NCBI GenBank assembly: GCA_031256435.1
Contig: JAIRQO010000057.1
Span: 1 to 55,586 of the forward strand
Direction: 5' to 3'
Length of the DNA stretch: 55,586 bases
DNA from: Cellulomonadaceae bacterium
Lineage (GTDB): Bacteria; Actinomycetota; Actinomycetes; Actinomycetales; Cellulomonadaceae
Positions within the stretch are counted from its first letter, which is position 1; each line of letters starts with the position of its first letter. This document shows, in pieces, positions 1 through 7,961 of the stretch. Made by a program: the position numbers and the translations under genes. Under the pieces are notes generated by a model. The model had not been told where the DNA came from. It saw nothing but the letters and a program-made list of their open reading frames with translations, and did no database searches.

Positions 1-1204
1 TTTGCGAGCGCAGACGGCTCATCCTGCGGGCGGAGTCACCGGACTGGGTGAAGGTCACGTAGTACTTGGCTTCCAGGGATTCGCCAATGTACTTGGCGGA
101 CTGGGTGATGACGCCAGAACGCGTGTGGGTGCGGCCTACCAGCGGAGCGATGCGCTCGGCACCGAGCTTCTCCGTGGCTTCAATGATGCGGGCCATGGTC
201 TTGACGGTGATGATGGGGTAGTCACCCATGGAGGTCTCACCGGAGAGCATCACGGCGTCGGCGCCATCGAGTACGGCGTTGGCGCAGTCAGAGGCTTCGG
301 CGCGGGTGGGGACCGGGCTGGTGGTCATGGACTCGAGCACCTGGGTGGCCACGATGACCGGCTTGGCGTTCCTGCGGGCCAGTTCCACAATGCGCTTTTG
401 GATCAGCGGCACCTCTTCCAGCGGCATTTCCACAGCAAGGTCACCACGGGCAACCATGAAGCCGTCAAATGCAGCAATGACCTCTTCGAGGTTCTCGATG
501 GCCTGCGGCTTCTCCAGCTTGGCAATGACCGGAAGCACAATGCCTTCCTCGTCCATGATGGCGCGGACGTCATCATAGTCCTTGGCGTTACGCACGAAGG
601 ACAGAGCAATGAAGTCAGCACCCAACTTCAGACCCCAACGGAGGTCTTCCTTGTCCTTGTCGCTCAGGGCGGGGACGGACACAGCGGCCGACGGGAGGTT
701 GATGCCCTTGTTGTTGGATACGGGACCGGGAACTTCACATTCCGTGGTGACCAACGGACCTTCCACGGAGGTGACGCGGACGCGGACTTTACCGTCATCG
801 ATGAGCAGGGGGTCGCCCACCTTGGCGTCATCGGCGAGGCCCTTGTGGGTGGTTCCGGAGATGAGGATGCCGTCATCGCCCACCTTGCCGAGGCCGTCTT
901 CGCCCAGCAGGGAATCATCCACAGTGATCTTGAACGTGTCGCCAACGTTCAGGGGGTACTTGTCCGTGGTTTGGAACTTGCCAAGGCGGATCTTGGGGCC
1001 CTGGAGGTCAACCAGGACGGCCACGTTCCGGCCAGCGGCCTTGGCGGCATCGCGCACCATGTTGTAGACAACTTCGTGCTCTTCGAAGGAACCGTGGCTG
1101 CGGTTAATGCGCGCCACGTCCATGCCTGCCTCAATGAGTTCCTTGAGGGTATCCAATGTGTTAACAGCGGGTCCTAGGGTGCAAACAATCTTTGCTCTGC
1201 GCAT
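1..1204 (-). CDS. pyk: Pyruvate kinase, 3' end outside window
   Basis: This gene encodes the glycolytic enzyme that converts phosphoenolpyruvate and ADP to pyruvate and ATP. The first 401 residues are in the window; roughly 75 C-terminal residues expected for the family lie beyond base 1. The N-terminus reads MRRAKIVCTLGP. Further along are ARINRSHG near residue 31, the B-domain DLQGPKIRLG near residue 66, the signature IAKLEKPQA with the catalytic Lys near 229, and ARGDLAVE near 252. The ATG at 1204 gives the normal N-terminus, and a GGAG lies just upstream. It follows lgt on the same strand, a conserved actinobacterial neighbourhood. The first two residues of the usual 'NFSHG' motif read NRSHG here. 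The family assignment is secure. Confidence 0.95.
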   Translation of the reverse strand, partial: MRRAKIVCTLGPAVNTLDTLKELIEAGMDVARINRSHGSFEEHEVVYNMVRDAAKAAGRNVAVLVDLQGPKIRLGKFQTTDKYPLNVGDTFKITVDDSLLGEDGLGKVGDDGILISGTTHKGLADDAKVGDPLLIDDGKVRVRVTSVEGPLVTTECEVPGPVSNNKGINLPSAAVSVPALSDKDKEDLRWGLKLGADFIALSFVRNAKDYDDVRAIMDEEGIVLPVIAKLEKPQAIENLEEVIAAFDGFMVARGDLAVEMPLEEVPLIQKRIVELARRNAKPVIVATQVLESMTTSPVPTRAEASDCANAVLDGADAVMLSGETSMGDYPIITVKTMARIIEATEKLGAERIAPLVGRTHTRSGVITQSAKYIGESLEAKYYVTFTQSGDSARRMSRLRSQ

Positions 1205-1338
1205 TTCTCCAGCCTCGTCTCAGATGACCCCCCGGCGGTTCCGGGGAGAACGGCGCTGGGATTCGCGCCGTGTTCTCTCTAAGCGTGCCACGCGGGTGCA
1301 CGTAGAGCGCGTAAGCGCACGCAAGGCGCCACCGATTC

Positions 1339-1362
1339 ACCCGTGAGGTTCCTCACACGGGT
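1339..1362 (-). terminator. Hairpin overlapping the lgt stop codon
   Basis: An inverted repeat with arms ACCCGTGAGG and CCTCACACGGGT-like sequence overlaps the lgt stop. It has no clear T-run, so its role as a terminator between lgt and pyk is tentative. Confidence 0.4.
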
Positions 1363-2225
1363 TGTGGTTCAGGGACGTCCCTGAGGGCATCCGGGACGGC
1401 GATTCGGGCATCGAGTTCCCGTTCTGGATACCGCTTCCCGAGGGCAATGAACAACACCAGGCCAGCAATGCCTACCACAAGGGCGGTCCACACGTTGAGG
1501 CGCAACCCCAGGACATAGACGGCGTTGTCCACTCGCAGCGTTTCAATCCATACCCTGCCTGCGCAGTACAGCGCCATGTATAGCGCAAAGACCCGCCCGT
1601 GCCCCAACCGCAACTTCCGGTCCACCCAGATCAGCACGGCAGCCATGGCCAGATTCCAGAGAAGTTCATACAAGAACGTGGGGTGGAACAGGGTTCCGTC
1701 AATCACCTCAGGTGGAAGGCGCGAGGGGTCTATCTGCAAACCCCAGGGCAGTGTGGTGTCCCGGCCAAAAAGTTCCTGATTGAAATAGTTACCGATGCGG
1801 CCAATGGCCTGTGCCACCAGGAGGCCTGGGGCTATCGCGTCCAGGAACACGGGCCACCGCACTCCCTTGCGCCTACAGGCAATCCAGGCGCCGAGGGCGC
1901 CGAAGGCGATTCCGCCCCAGATCCCTAGCCCGCCTTCCCAAATGTAGAGCACGCGGATGGGATTTCCCCCGGCACCAAAGTACGGCCCTGGAGTGGTGAT
2001 CACGTGATAGAGCCGCGCTCCCAGAATGCCGAAGGGAACGGCCCAGAAGGCAATATCTAGCACATCCTCATTGCCGCCTCCCTCGGTGCGCTCCATGAAC
2101 CGCCGCGTGCCGATCCACACGGCAGCGGCAATCCCCGCAATGATGGCCAGAGCGTAAATGTGAATGGTCAGCGGCCCGAGGTGAAACTCGGACACGGGTG
2201 GTGAGGGAATGGACGCTGGAAGCAC
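1353..2225 (-). CDS. lgt: Prolipoprotein diacylglyceryl transferase
   Basis: This membrane enzyme moves diacylglycerol from phosphatidylglycerol to the lipobox cysteine of prolipoproteins, the first step of lipoprotein maturation. LspA, the next enzyme, is encoded at 21281-21847. The Lgt signature GRIGNYFNQELFG lies near residues 142-154, and seven or so hydrophobic segments are visible. I chose the GTG at 2225 (290 residues) over the ATG at 2240 because AAAGGA lies about 7 bases upstream of the GTG. The longer form would place that motif inside the coding region. It lies downstream of trpC, separated by about 100 bases of degenerate repeated sequence. trpB and trpA, which commonly lie between trpC and lgt in actinobacteria, are absent. 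Confidence 0.95.
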   Translation of the reverse strand: MLPASIPSPPVSEFHLGPLTIHIYALAIIAGIAAAVWIGTRRFMERTEGGGNEDVLDIAFWAVPFGILGARLYHVITTPGPYFGAGGNPIRVLYIWEGGLGIWGGIAFGALGAWIACRRKGVRWPVFLDAIAPGLLVAQAIGRIGNYFNQELFGRDTTLPWGLQIDPSRLPPEVIDGTLFHPTFLYELLWNLAMAAVLIWVDRKLRLGHGRVFALYMALYCAGRVWIETLRVDNAVYVLGLRLNVWTALVVGIAGLVLFIALGKRYPERELDARIAVPDALRDVPEPQPV

Positions 2226-2329
2226 CGTGAATCCTTTCATGCTGTGCTCATGCCTGACGGCTGAACTGTGACGCTCATGGTTGGTTGCTCATACTGAGTT
2301 GCTCTGGCCTGACGGCTCGTGCCTGCCAG
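2226..2329. repeat. Degenerate repeats in the trpC-lgt gap
   Basis: The gap holds imperfect repeats of words such as TGCTCATGCCTGACGG, TGCTCATACTGAG, TGCTCTGGCCTGACGG and TGCCTGCCAG. The spacing is irregular, around 14-20 bases. No gene or clear hairpin was found. It sits where trpBA would be expected. Confidence 0.5.
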
Positions 2330-3154
2330 CTAGTGCCTGACGGGCGGACGAACTGCCCACAGGGAGGGATGCCGACCGGCTGCCACCAGGTCCGCCACCG
2401 TGGTGCGGTGCCTGACCAAGGACTCCCCTACTAACACAGCGTGTGCGCCGGACCGAGCGTACCCAATCATGTCTGCCGGGCCGCGCACTCCGGACGCGGC
2501 AACCCGCACAATGTGATCCGGAATCTGCGGAGCAAGGGTGGCAAACATTCCGGTATCCATGCGTTGCGTCCGCAAATCCCGTGCGTTCACGCCGATCATC
2601 CGGGCCCCCGCGTCCACAGCGCGCGCCACCTCGTCAGCCGAGTGCGCTTCCACCAAAGCAGTCATCCCCAAGGAATGGACGCGCTCCACCAGTCCGTGAA
2701 GGACGGGTTGTTCCACCGTAGTGACGACGATGCTCACCGCGTCCGCTCCGTGCGCTCGTGCTTCCCACACCTGATAGGGCGTGACCACAAAATCCTTGTA
2801 GAGAACGGGGACGGCAACCTCGTTCCTCACAGCGTCCAGGTCTGCTACCGAGCCGTGAAAGAACTGCTCCTCGGTGATCACCGATATCATGGCGGCGCCG
2901 CCGGCCTGATACCCTCGGGCTAACTCCGCAGGATCCGGGATGTCTGCCAAGGGCCCGTGAGAAGGTGAGGACCTCTTGACTTCGGCAATCACGGACACGG
3001 CGTCTTGTGAATGCAGGCGTCCTACTACATCAAGCGCTTCGGGAACACGCAGGGCACGCGCTTTGAGTTCACCCTGTGATACCTCCGATTCTCGCTTCTC
3101 CACACCGGCACGGACGCCGCCGATGAGATCGTCGATGAGGGAACCTGAGATCAC
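2330..3154 (-). CDS. trpC: Indole-3-glycerol phosphate synthase
   Basis: This enzyme closes the indole ring in tryptophan synthesis, converting 1-(2-carboxyphenylamino)-1-deoxyribulose 5-phosphate to indole-3-glycerol phosphate. The 274-residue protein is a full-length TIM barrel with IAEVKRSSPSHG near residue 56, EEQFFHGS, LYKDF, IGVNARDL and AASGV in the expected order. The GTG at 3154 lies 6 bases from the hexamer TAGGGT at 3161-3166 and has no good Shine-Dalgarno sequence, so a leaderless message is likely. The usual partners trpB and trpA are missing between it and lgt. Either they lie elsewhere or the pathway is incomplete. Confidence 0.94.
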   Translation of the reverse strand: MISGSLIDDLIGGVRAGVEKRESEVSQGELKARALRVPEALDVVGRLHSQDAVSVIAEVKRSSPSHGPLADIPDPAELARGYQAGGAAMISVITEEQFFHGSVADLDAVRNEVAVPVLYKDFVVTPYQVWEARAHGADAVSIVVTTVEQPVLHGLVERVHSLGMTALVEAHSADEVARAVDAGARMIGVNARDLRTQRMDTGMFATLAPQIPDHIVRVAASGVRGPADMIGYARSGAHAVLVGESLVRHRTTVADLVAAGRHPSLWAVRPPVRH

Positions 3155-3160
3155 CCTGCC

Positions 3161-3166
3161 ACCCTA
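3161..3166 (-). promoter_or_regulatory. -10-like hexamer for leaderless trpC
   Basis: TAGGGT lies 6 bases before the GTG start of trpC. No clear -35 element is seen. Supported mainly by the same spacing at other genes in the window. Confidence 0.45.
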
Positions 3167-3216
3167 GGACGGCAACACTTGGCCTACAGGTGATTGGCTG
3201 GAAACGCCCTGCCGGA

Positions 3217-4893
3217 TTACACCACCTTGGCCCAGTGTGGGGCATCCTCGCTGCGCAAATACCACACAAACCACACGGCCAGGGCCACCAGGGCGGCACC
3301 CAACGGGAGGGGCCACAAGGGGGTCCGGGACAGCACCGAAGTGGGAGGTGGTTCGGCAGAGACAGGAGCCGCCACGTCCCCCTCATCCACCTCACTCGGA
3401 CCCGTGACGGCCAGGGTAGTGGCAGTGACGTTGAGCGTGGCGGAGGCCACGTTGTTCTTCAGATTCCCCGTGACCGTGATGGTGTACGTTCCCGGCTTGG
3501 CCGTACGCGGAACGGTGAACTCCATCGTGAAAGCTCCAGCCGAAATCACGTGACTGGGGTACTTGGCCAGAACCTCACCCGAGGCACTCTTCACCACCAC
3601 CTCCACCGATTTCTCCTGAGGGGAAAACGCCATCACATAGATGTCCACCGGCATCCCGGCATCCACGGACGCCTCTGACACCAGCACGGTGGGCACGTGG
3701 GGCAGCACGGAGGGATCGGCGGTGACAATGTTCATGGCTGCTTCCACGGTTGCCGTGTCAGCATCGTCATCCGTGGCACGCAGAGTGAACTTATAGGTCC
3801 CAGCCGTGGTGGGGGTTCCCTGGAGGACCCCCTCGGGGGTCACGGTGAGGCCCGGTGGCAACGTGCCCGAAGCGAGTTCCACCGTCACTGGAGCGTTTCC
3901 GTCAACCTCAAAGGCGTAGGAATAGGCAATGCCGCGCGCACCGTCCGGGGGCTCACCGGCAATGGAGGCCGGAATGGGATCCACGTCCACCTCAATGAAA
4001 CCGGGGTTCTTCACCCGTCCAAACGCGTTGGATGCCTCAATGGTGAAGGCGTACTTCCCGGACCGCGTGGGTGTCCCCACAATTCTTGTACCGTCCAACC
4101 CCAGGCCATCAGGAAGTTCGCCAGAAATGATGGCCAAGGCGGGCAGCGGGTATCCCCCGGCAATGACGGCATGGGAATACGGTGCCCCCACGGTTCCCAC
4201 AGGGAACGGATTAGCAAACTCCGCCTTGCCGCCCACCACGATGCTCACGTTCAGGTCACCGTGGCCGTGGGCATTACGGGCGCGCACTGTCACCTCGGTG
4301 GTGCCATGCTCGGTGGGTTTACCGGTGATCTCTCCGGTGCGTTGATTGAGCCGCAATCCGTCCGGCAAGGTGCCCTTGGCTATCTCCCATCGTGCTGCTG
4401 GGAAAGCACCCGGCGCAGTGGGGGCAAAACGGTACTTTTCACCGGTGGCCCCTCCCGGCGCCGAACCCTGCGGGCGGGGAACCTGGTAGATACGCCAGGT
4501 GAACTGCATGGGCGTAGCAGTGAGGGAACCCGCACGCGCTGAAATGGTGACCGTGAAATCCCCGGTAGTGGTGGGCGTTCCCTGGAGTTCACTGCGATCC
4601 TGCGCGTAGGTGATGCCTGGGGGGAGGCCGGTGACGGTCACATCAGGAGTCACCAGATCCGCCGAGGTGAACGTCACCAACACAGGGGTGATCCGTGCCC
4701 CGCGTGCTGACTCCTGCGTTCCGAGTGGATCCACAATGAGCGAGGTGCGCAGTGGTGAGGCGTGCATCTGCCCCAACTCCGGTGCTGAGGGAAAGAAAGC
4801 GGGCGCCCCGAGTGACGCCGGTGCCAGCGCGAGGCTCAACGCGAGCAGTGGCCTACTCAGCGCAAGCACGGGATGACACAGTGTGGAGAACAC
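3217..4893 (-). CDS. Secreted Ig-repeat surface protein, membrane anchored
   Basis: This is a 558-residue exported protein. Its N-terminus holds a signal-like hydrophobic stretch (PVLALSRPLLALSLALAPASLGA). Four consecutive putative Ig modules of the He_PIG type follow, each marked by a G(T/E)LP(D/P)GL...G(T/K)PT..G motif. A further beta-rich domain with TAKPGTYTITVTGN comes next. The C-terminus has one hydrophobic span (LPLGAALVALAVWFVWYL) with an RSEDAPHW tail. No LPXTG sortase motif is visible, so anchoring is probably by the transmembrane segment. I chose the GTG at 4893, not the ATG at 4959. TACGAT lies 6 bases before that GTG and it puts the signal peptide at the N-terminus. The ligand is unknown; adhesion or a scaffold role is typical of such repeats. 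Confidence 0.75.
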   Translation of the reverse strand: MFSTLCHPVLALSRPLLALSLALAPASLGAPAFFPSAPELGQMHASPLRTSLIVDPLGTQESARGARITPVLVTFTSADLVTPDVTVTGLPPGITYAQDRSELQGTPTTTGDFTVTISARAGSLTATPMQFTWRIYQVPRPQGSAPGGATGEKYRFAPTAPGAFPAARWEIAKGTLPDGLRLNQRTGEITGKPTEHGTTEVTVRARNAHGHGDLNVSIVVGGKAEFANPFPVGTVGAPYSHAVIAGGYPLPALAIISGELPDGLGLDGTRIVGTPTRSGKYAFTIEASNAFGRVKNPGFIEVDVDPIPASIAGEPPDGARGIAYSYAFEVDGNAPVTVELASGTLPPGLTVTPEGVLQGTPTTAGTYKFTLRATDDDADTATVEAAMNIVTADPSVLPHVPTVLVSEASVDAGMPVDIYVMAFSPQEKSVEVVVKSASGEVLAKYPSHVISAGAFTMEFTVPRTAKPGTYTITVTGNLKNNVASATLNVTATTLAVTGPSEVDEGDVAAPVSAEPPPTSVLSRTPLWPLPLGAALVALAVWFVWYLRSEDAPHWAKVV

Positions 4894-4899
4894 TGGTGC

Positions 4900-4905
4900 A
4901 TCGTA
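4900..4905 (-). promoter_or_regulatory. -10-like hexamer for the Ig-repeat gene
   Basis: TACGAT ends 6 bases before the GTG at 4893. It supports the shorter start and a leaderless transcript. Confidence 0.42.
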
Positions 4906-5123
4906 AATCCTGGCGCGGTTCACGCCCGCAACCCACGCCGCACGGTTCAACCAATCCATTCCTGATCCGTTCCTGTGGACTGCGTGAGGTCCACCAGCGT
5001 CATGATGCCCTCGCCGTGACTCGTGGCGCGCCGCCGGTAATGCGTCATCGTTAGCCGCGCATGGTTCGACGACGAGATTCTGCGCCGAGTCCGCGCCATG
5101 GGGCGGTTCCCGTGAGCCGAGCG

Positions 5124-5129
5124 TAAAAT
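5124..5129 (+). promoter_or_regulatory. -10-like hexamer for the zinc-ribbon gene
   Basis: TAAAAT ends 7 bases before the ATG at 5137, and there is no Shine-Dalgarno motif between them. It is a close match to the consensus -10 element. Confidence 0.5.
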
Positions 5130-5136
5130 AGCCTGT

Positions 5137-5622
5137 ATGGGCCGCTCGGATCTTCCCACCATTTATCGTGTCTCTGACACCAAACCGCTGACGTGGGGTG
5201 ATGCGATGAAAGCGTGGACGCCCCGTGCCGTGGCCGCCGTGCTTGATGCCGCCAGCCTCAATGACACCATCACGTATGCGGAGTTAGCCGAGCGGGTTCA
5301 GTCCGAGGCCGGAGTGCGAACCTCGGAGCCTGTGGATTCCTGGATGGCCAGGCTCCTGGAACGGGTGGAAACCGAAGGTGCGGCGCAGGACAAGCCAGGA
5401 CTCGCCGCCTTCTGTGTTCCCGCTCGCGGTCAGATCCTGGCCCCCAGCCCCAAGGCCACCAGGGCTCGCGCGCCCCGCGCTCCCGCAACCCCCAAAGCAC
5501 CCAAATCCCACGCCGCCAAGGAAGCGGCCAGGAAGCGGGCGTTGGAAGAGGCTCCGCCCTCGTTGTGCCCCACGTGTTTCACGCAACTGCCGGCTTCAGG
5601 AGCCTGTGACTACTGCGACTGA
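5137..5622 (+). CDS. Small protein with basic linker and C-terminal zinc ribbon
   Basis: I do not recognise a named family. The 161-residue protein has three parts. An N-terminal compact domain (about 1-105) contains WTPRAVAAVLDAAS, ITYAELAERVQ and WMARLLERVE, which look helical and possibly winged-helix-like. A linker rich in Lys, Arg, Ala and Pro spans about 108-145. The end, CPTCFTQLPASGACDYCD, has four cysteines spaced CxxC and CxxC, as in a zinc ribbon. The basic linker plus ribbon suggests nucleic-acid binding; this is inference. It is transcribed away from the Ig-repeat gene and stops about 60 bases before the convergent PopT-family gene. Confidence 0.7.
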   Translation: MGRSDLPTIYRVSDTKPLTWGDAMKAWTPRAVAAVLDAASLNDTITYAELAERVQSEAGVRTSEPVDSWMARLLERVETEGAAQDKPGLAAFCVPARGQILAPSPKATRARAPRAPATPKAPKSHAAKEAARKRALEEAPPSLCPTCFTQLPASGACDYCD

Positions 5623-5685
5623 GGGTCAACCTCGTCCAGTACGCACCGGCATTACCCTGTGCCCGGCACCACCTAACGCCCGGCA

Positions 5686-6576
5686 TCACCGAGAACCCGG
5701 CGTCGCCCCACTCTCCACCTCGTCAATCTCGTCGGACACCACCTTGTATTTCCCTTCCAGGTGACTCATCCATAACCCGAGCGCCAGGCCTACCACGGCC
5801 AACCCCCCTGCTGCTGCCAACTGAGCAGTGCTCGCGCCAGCATAGGAGATCGACTCCTCGGAGTGGGTGGGGATGACGATGAGAATCGTCGAAGAAATGA
5901 CTAATCCTATGATGAAGTGATAGACACGCGAGTGTGCGGAATCAAGCAAGCGTTCCATGATCTTGGCCAGGGACAGCATCACTACGATGGCGCCCACCGC
6001 AATGGGGAGGAAAACGCCTAGCACGTTCCTGTCCGAGAATCCCTGCAACATGGGGGTAAACAGCCCCAGAATCAACAGCAGGTTAGACGGTGACAGCCCG
6101 GGCACCAGCACCCCCAGGGCGATGAGCCCACCGGCCAGGAGGAACCCCGCAAAGTTTGCCGGAACGGAACCCGTGGCCATCGGAAGGACGTAAAACAGCG
6201 CTCCGCCGAGGATTGCCGTTCCTATCAACCACGCCCAGTCCACAGGGTCACGTTGGGAATGTTGCGTGGACTCGCGCCACAGCGAGGGAAGGGTTCCGAT
6301 GATCGCCCCGGCAAAGAACCACAGAACCGGAACCTGCCAGTTGCTCAGCGCCCACTCCAAGGGGCGTGACAACAACACCAGACCCAGCACGCCGCCGATG
6401 CCCACAGGGATGAAGAACGGGAAGTCCTGCGTGAACCGTGACCTGATGTTGGCCATGAACCGCACCAAGCGTTCGTAGATGCCCATGATGGCGGCCAGCA
6501 CGCCGCCGGAAACGCCGGGGAGGATGAAACCGAGGGCGATGACCATCCCTTTGACCACACGTATGAACCAGTCCAC
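5686..6576 (-). CDS. DUF368 membrane protein, PopT-type undecaprenyl phosphate translocase family
   Basis: DUF368 proteins are multi-pass membrane proteins. Members called PopT are reported to recycle undecaprenyl phosphate across the membrane, returning the lipid carrier for wall synthesis. Family marks are the N-terminal KGMVIALGFILPGVSGGVLAAIMGIYE and an internal LIALGVLVPGLSPSNLLLILGLF, two related PG(V/L)S motifs typical of an inverted repeat. About eight hydrophobic spans are visible. I chose the GTG at 6576 (296 residues). It lies 7 bases from TAGGGT and starts just before the conserved WFIRVVKGM. The ATG at 6609 adds 11 residues that do not look conserved. The gene is monocistronic and diverges from the antiporter gene. 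Confidence 0.85.
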   Translation of the reverse strand: MDWFIRVVKGMVIALGFILPGVSGGVLAAIMGIYERLVRFMANIRSRFTQDFPFFIPVGIGGVLGLVLLSRPLEWALSNWQVPVLWFFAGAIIGTLPSLWRESTQHSQRDPVDWAWLIGTAILGGALFYVLPMATGSVPANFAGFLLAGGLIALGVLVPGLSPSNLLLILGLFTPMLQGFSDRNVLGVFLPIAVGAIVVMLSLAKIMERLLDSAHSRVYHFIIGLVISSTILIVIPTHSEESISYAGASTAQLAAAGGLAVVGLALGLWMSHLEGKYKVVSDEIDEVESGATPGSR

Positions 6577-6583
6577 GCAGGTT

Positions 6584-6589
6584 ACCCTA
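6584..6589 (-). promoter_or_regulatory. -10-like hexamer for the PopT-family gene
   Basis: TAGGGT ends 7 bases before the GTG at 6576. It is the same hexamer that precedes trpC. Confidence 0.45.
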
Positions 6590-6670
6590 CCGATTCGCGC
6601 GTGTTGCACGCGCTAGGCCCCTCAGGGTGGCACGATCACCGAAGGTTCTCGGCGGAAAGGCACCATCAAC

Positions 6671-7903
6671 ATGGATAGCACCCTCATCACCCTTGTGGTC
6701 ATCCTGGCCATGGTGGCTACTGCGCCTCTCCTCTCGGCGGCGTTGTCCCGCTGGATTCAGGTTCCCGTGGTGGTCTCCGAGATGTTCCTGGGCATTGTGG
6801 TGGGACCGGGCGTGCTGGCCCTCATTGAGCGCGACGCCACCGTGGCGTTCATCGGTTGGATGGGTTCCACCCTCCTGTTCTTCATTGCCGGTTATGAAAC
6901 GGACTTCAAGCCGCTGGCGGGCAAGCCCGTCATTGTGGGAAGCGTGGCCTGGGTGGTGTGCCTGGTGCTTGCCGTGGTGGCCGGTACCGTCATTGCTGCG
7001 GTGTTCCCCATGGACGGTGTCTACACCACAACGATTGTCTCCGGCATTTTCATCGGTGCGGCCTTGGTGTCCACGGCGTTGGGCAGCATCCTGCCCATGA
7101 TGCGTGACGCTGACGAGGTGGACACCCTGGTGGGACGGGCAGTGATCTCCTCGGGCGTGATCGGCCAGTTTGCTCCCCTGGCTGCCTTGGCCATTCTGGT
7201 GGGAACCAACCCTCCCCCGCTGGCCCTGGTGAAGCACGTGATCTTTGTGGGCGTCATCCTGGGATGGCTGAGAATCGCCAAATACGGAATGCCCGCGTTC
7301 CTGCGCGGTGTTCACACGCGCACCTTGGAGACCGGGGGCCAATGGGGGGTCAGGATTCAGGTTCTCCTCTGCTTTGCCGTGGTGACGTTGGCCATCTGGC
7401 TCGGCGTGGACAGGCTCATCGGCGCGTTTGGCGCTGGTGTGGTGATGCGCGTGTTGCTGGCACGGACGGCTGAACCGGAACGCGTTGCGGTGGAACGGAA
7501 AGTCCGCTCCGCCTCCTTTGGCATTTTCATCCCCATCTTCTTTGTCAACGCCGGAGTCACCTTTGATCTGCCCGGCCTCATGGCACTCCCCCAGGCGTTT
7601 GCCCTCATCCCCGTGTTCTTGCTGCTGATGTTCCTGGTGCGAGGATTGCCGGGCTCGGCCACGCTGGCCCGCACTGAGTCCCTGACGGACCGTGCGGCTA
7701 CCTCGTTCCTGGTAGGAACTGGCCTGGCAGCGGTCATTGTGATGGCCGAGTTGGGCTTGGAAGCCGGCGCCGTGACCTCCGTGGTGGCCGCTGCCATGAT
7801 GGGCGCCGCCAAGATCTCAGCCTTGGTGTTCCCCACGGTGGGCCTGAACCTGGCACGCCGGGAGCGGATCCGGCGCGGAGAACTCGAGCCGCAAGCCCCA
7901 TGA
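6671..7903 (+). CDS. Cation:proton antiporter, CPA2-like
   Basis: This 410-residue integral membrane protein has about twelve hydrophobic spans. It matches the Na+/H+ exchanger fold of the CPA2 group: VPVVVSEMFLGIVVGPGVLALI near residue 31, FIAGYETDFKPL near 71, and ALVSTALGSILPMM. The FIAG(Y/L)E(T/L)D motif is typical of transport-domain helices in this group. Its likely role is exchange of Na+ or K+ for protons in pH or ion homeostasis; the ion cannot be read from sequence. GGAAAGG lies 11 bases before the ATG. There is no KTN or TrkA-C regulatory domain at the C-terminus. It is followed after 58 bases by the MatC-like carrier on the same strand. Confidence 0.85.
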   Translation: MDSTLITLVVILAMVATAPLLSAALSRWIQVPVVVSEMFLGIVVGPGVLALIERDATVAFIGWMGSTLLFFIAGYETDFKPLAGKPVIVGSVAWVVCLVLAVVAGTVIAAVFPMDGVYTTTIVSGIFIGAALVSTALGSILPMMRDADEVDTLVGRAVISSGVIGQFAPLAALAILVGTNPPPLALVKHVIFVGVILGWLRIAKYGMPAFLRGVHTRTLETGGQWGVRIQVLLCFAVVTLAIWLGVDRLIGAFGAGVVMRVLLARTAEPERVAVERKVRSASFGIFIPIFFVNAGVTFDLPGLMALPQAFALIPVFLLLMFLVRGLPGSATLARTESLTDRAATSFLVGTGLAAVIVMAELGLEAGAVTSVVAAAMMGAAKISALVFPTVGLNLARRERIRRGELEPQAP

Positions 7904-7961
7904 ACGCGTGTGGAGAACACCGAACCATCGTCGCAGTAGGAAACCCTGAACAGAAATACTC

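Noticed and set aside
2-1177. A 391-codon plus-strand open frame opposite pyk
   Set aside because: It is the antisense of pyruvate kinase. The minus-strand product has all the enzyme motifs, while the plus-strand product is rich in Gly and His without a domain.
6587-7342. A His-rich minus-strand open frame
   Set aside because: The apparent metal-binding His clusters arise from antisense Val and membrane-residue codons of the antiporter gene.
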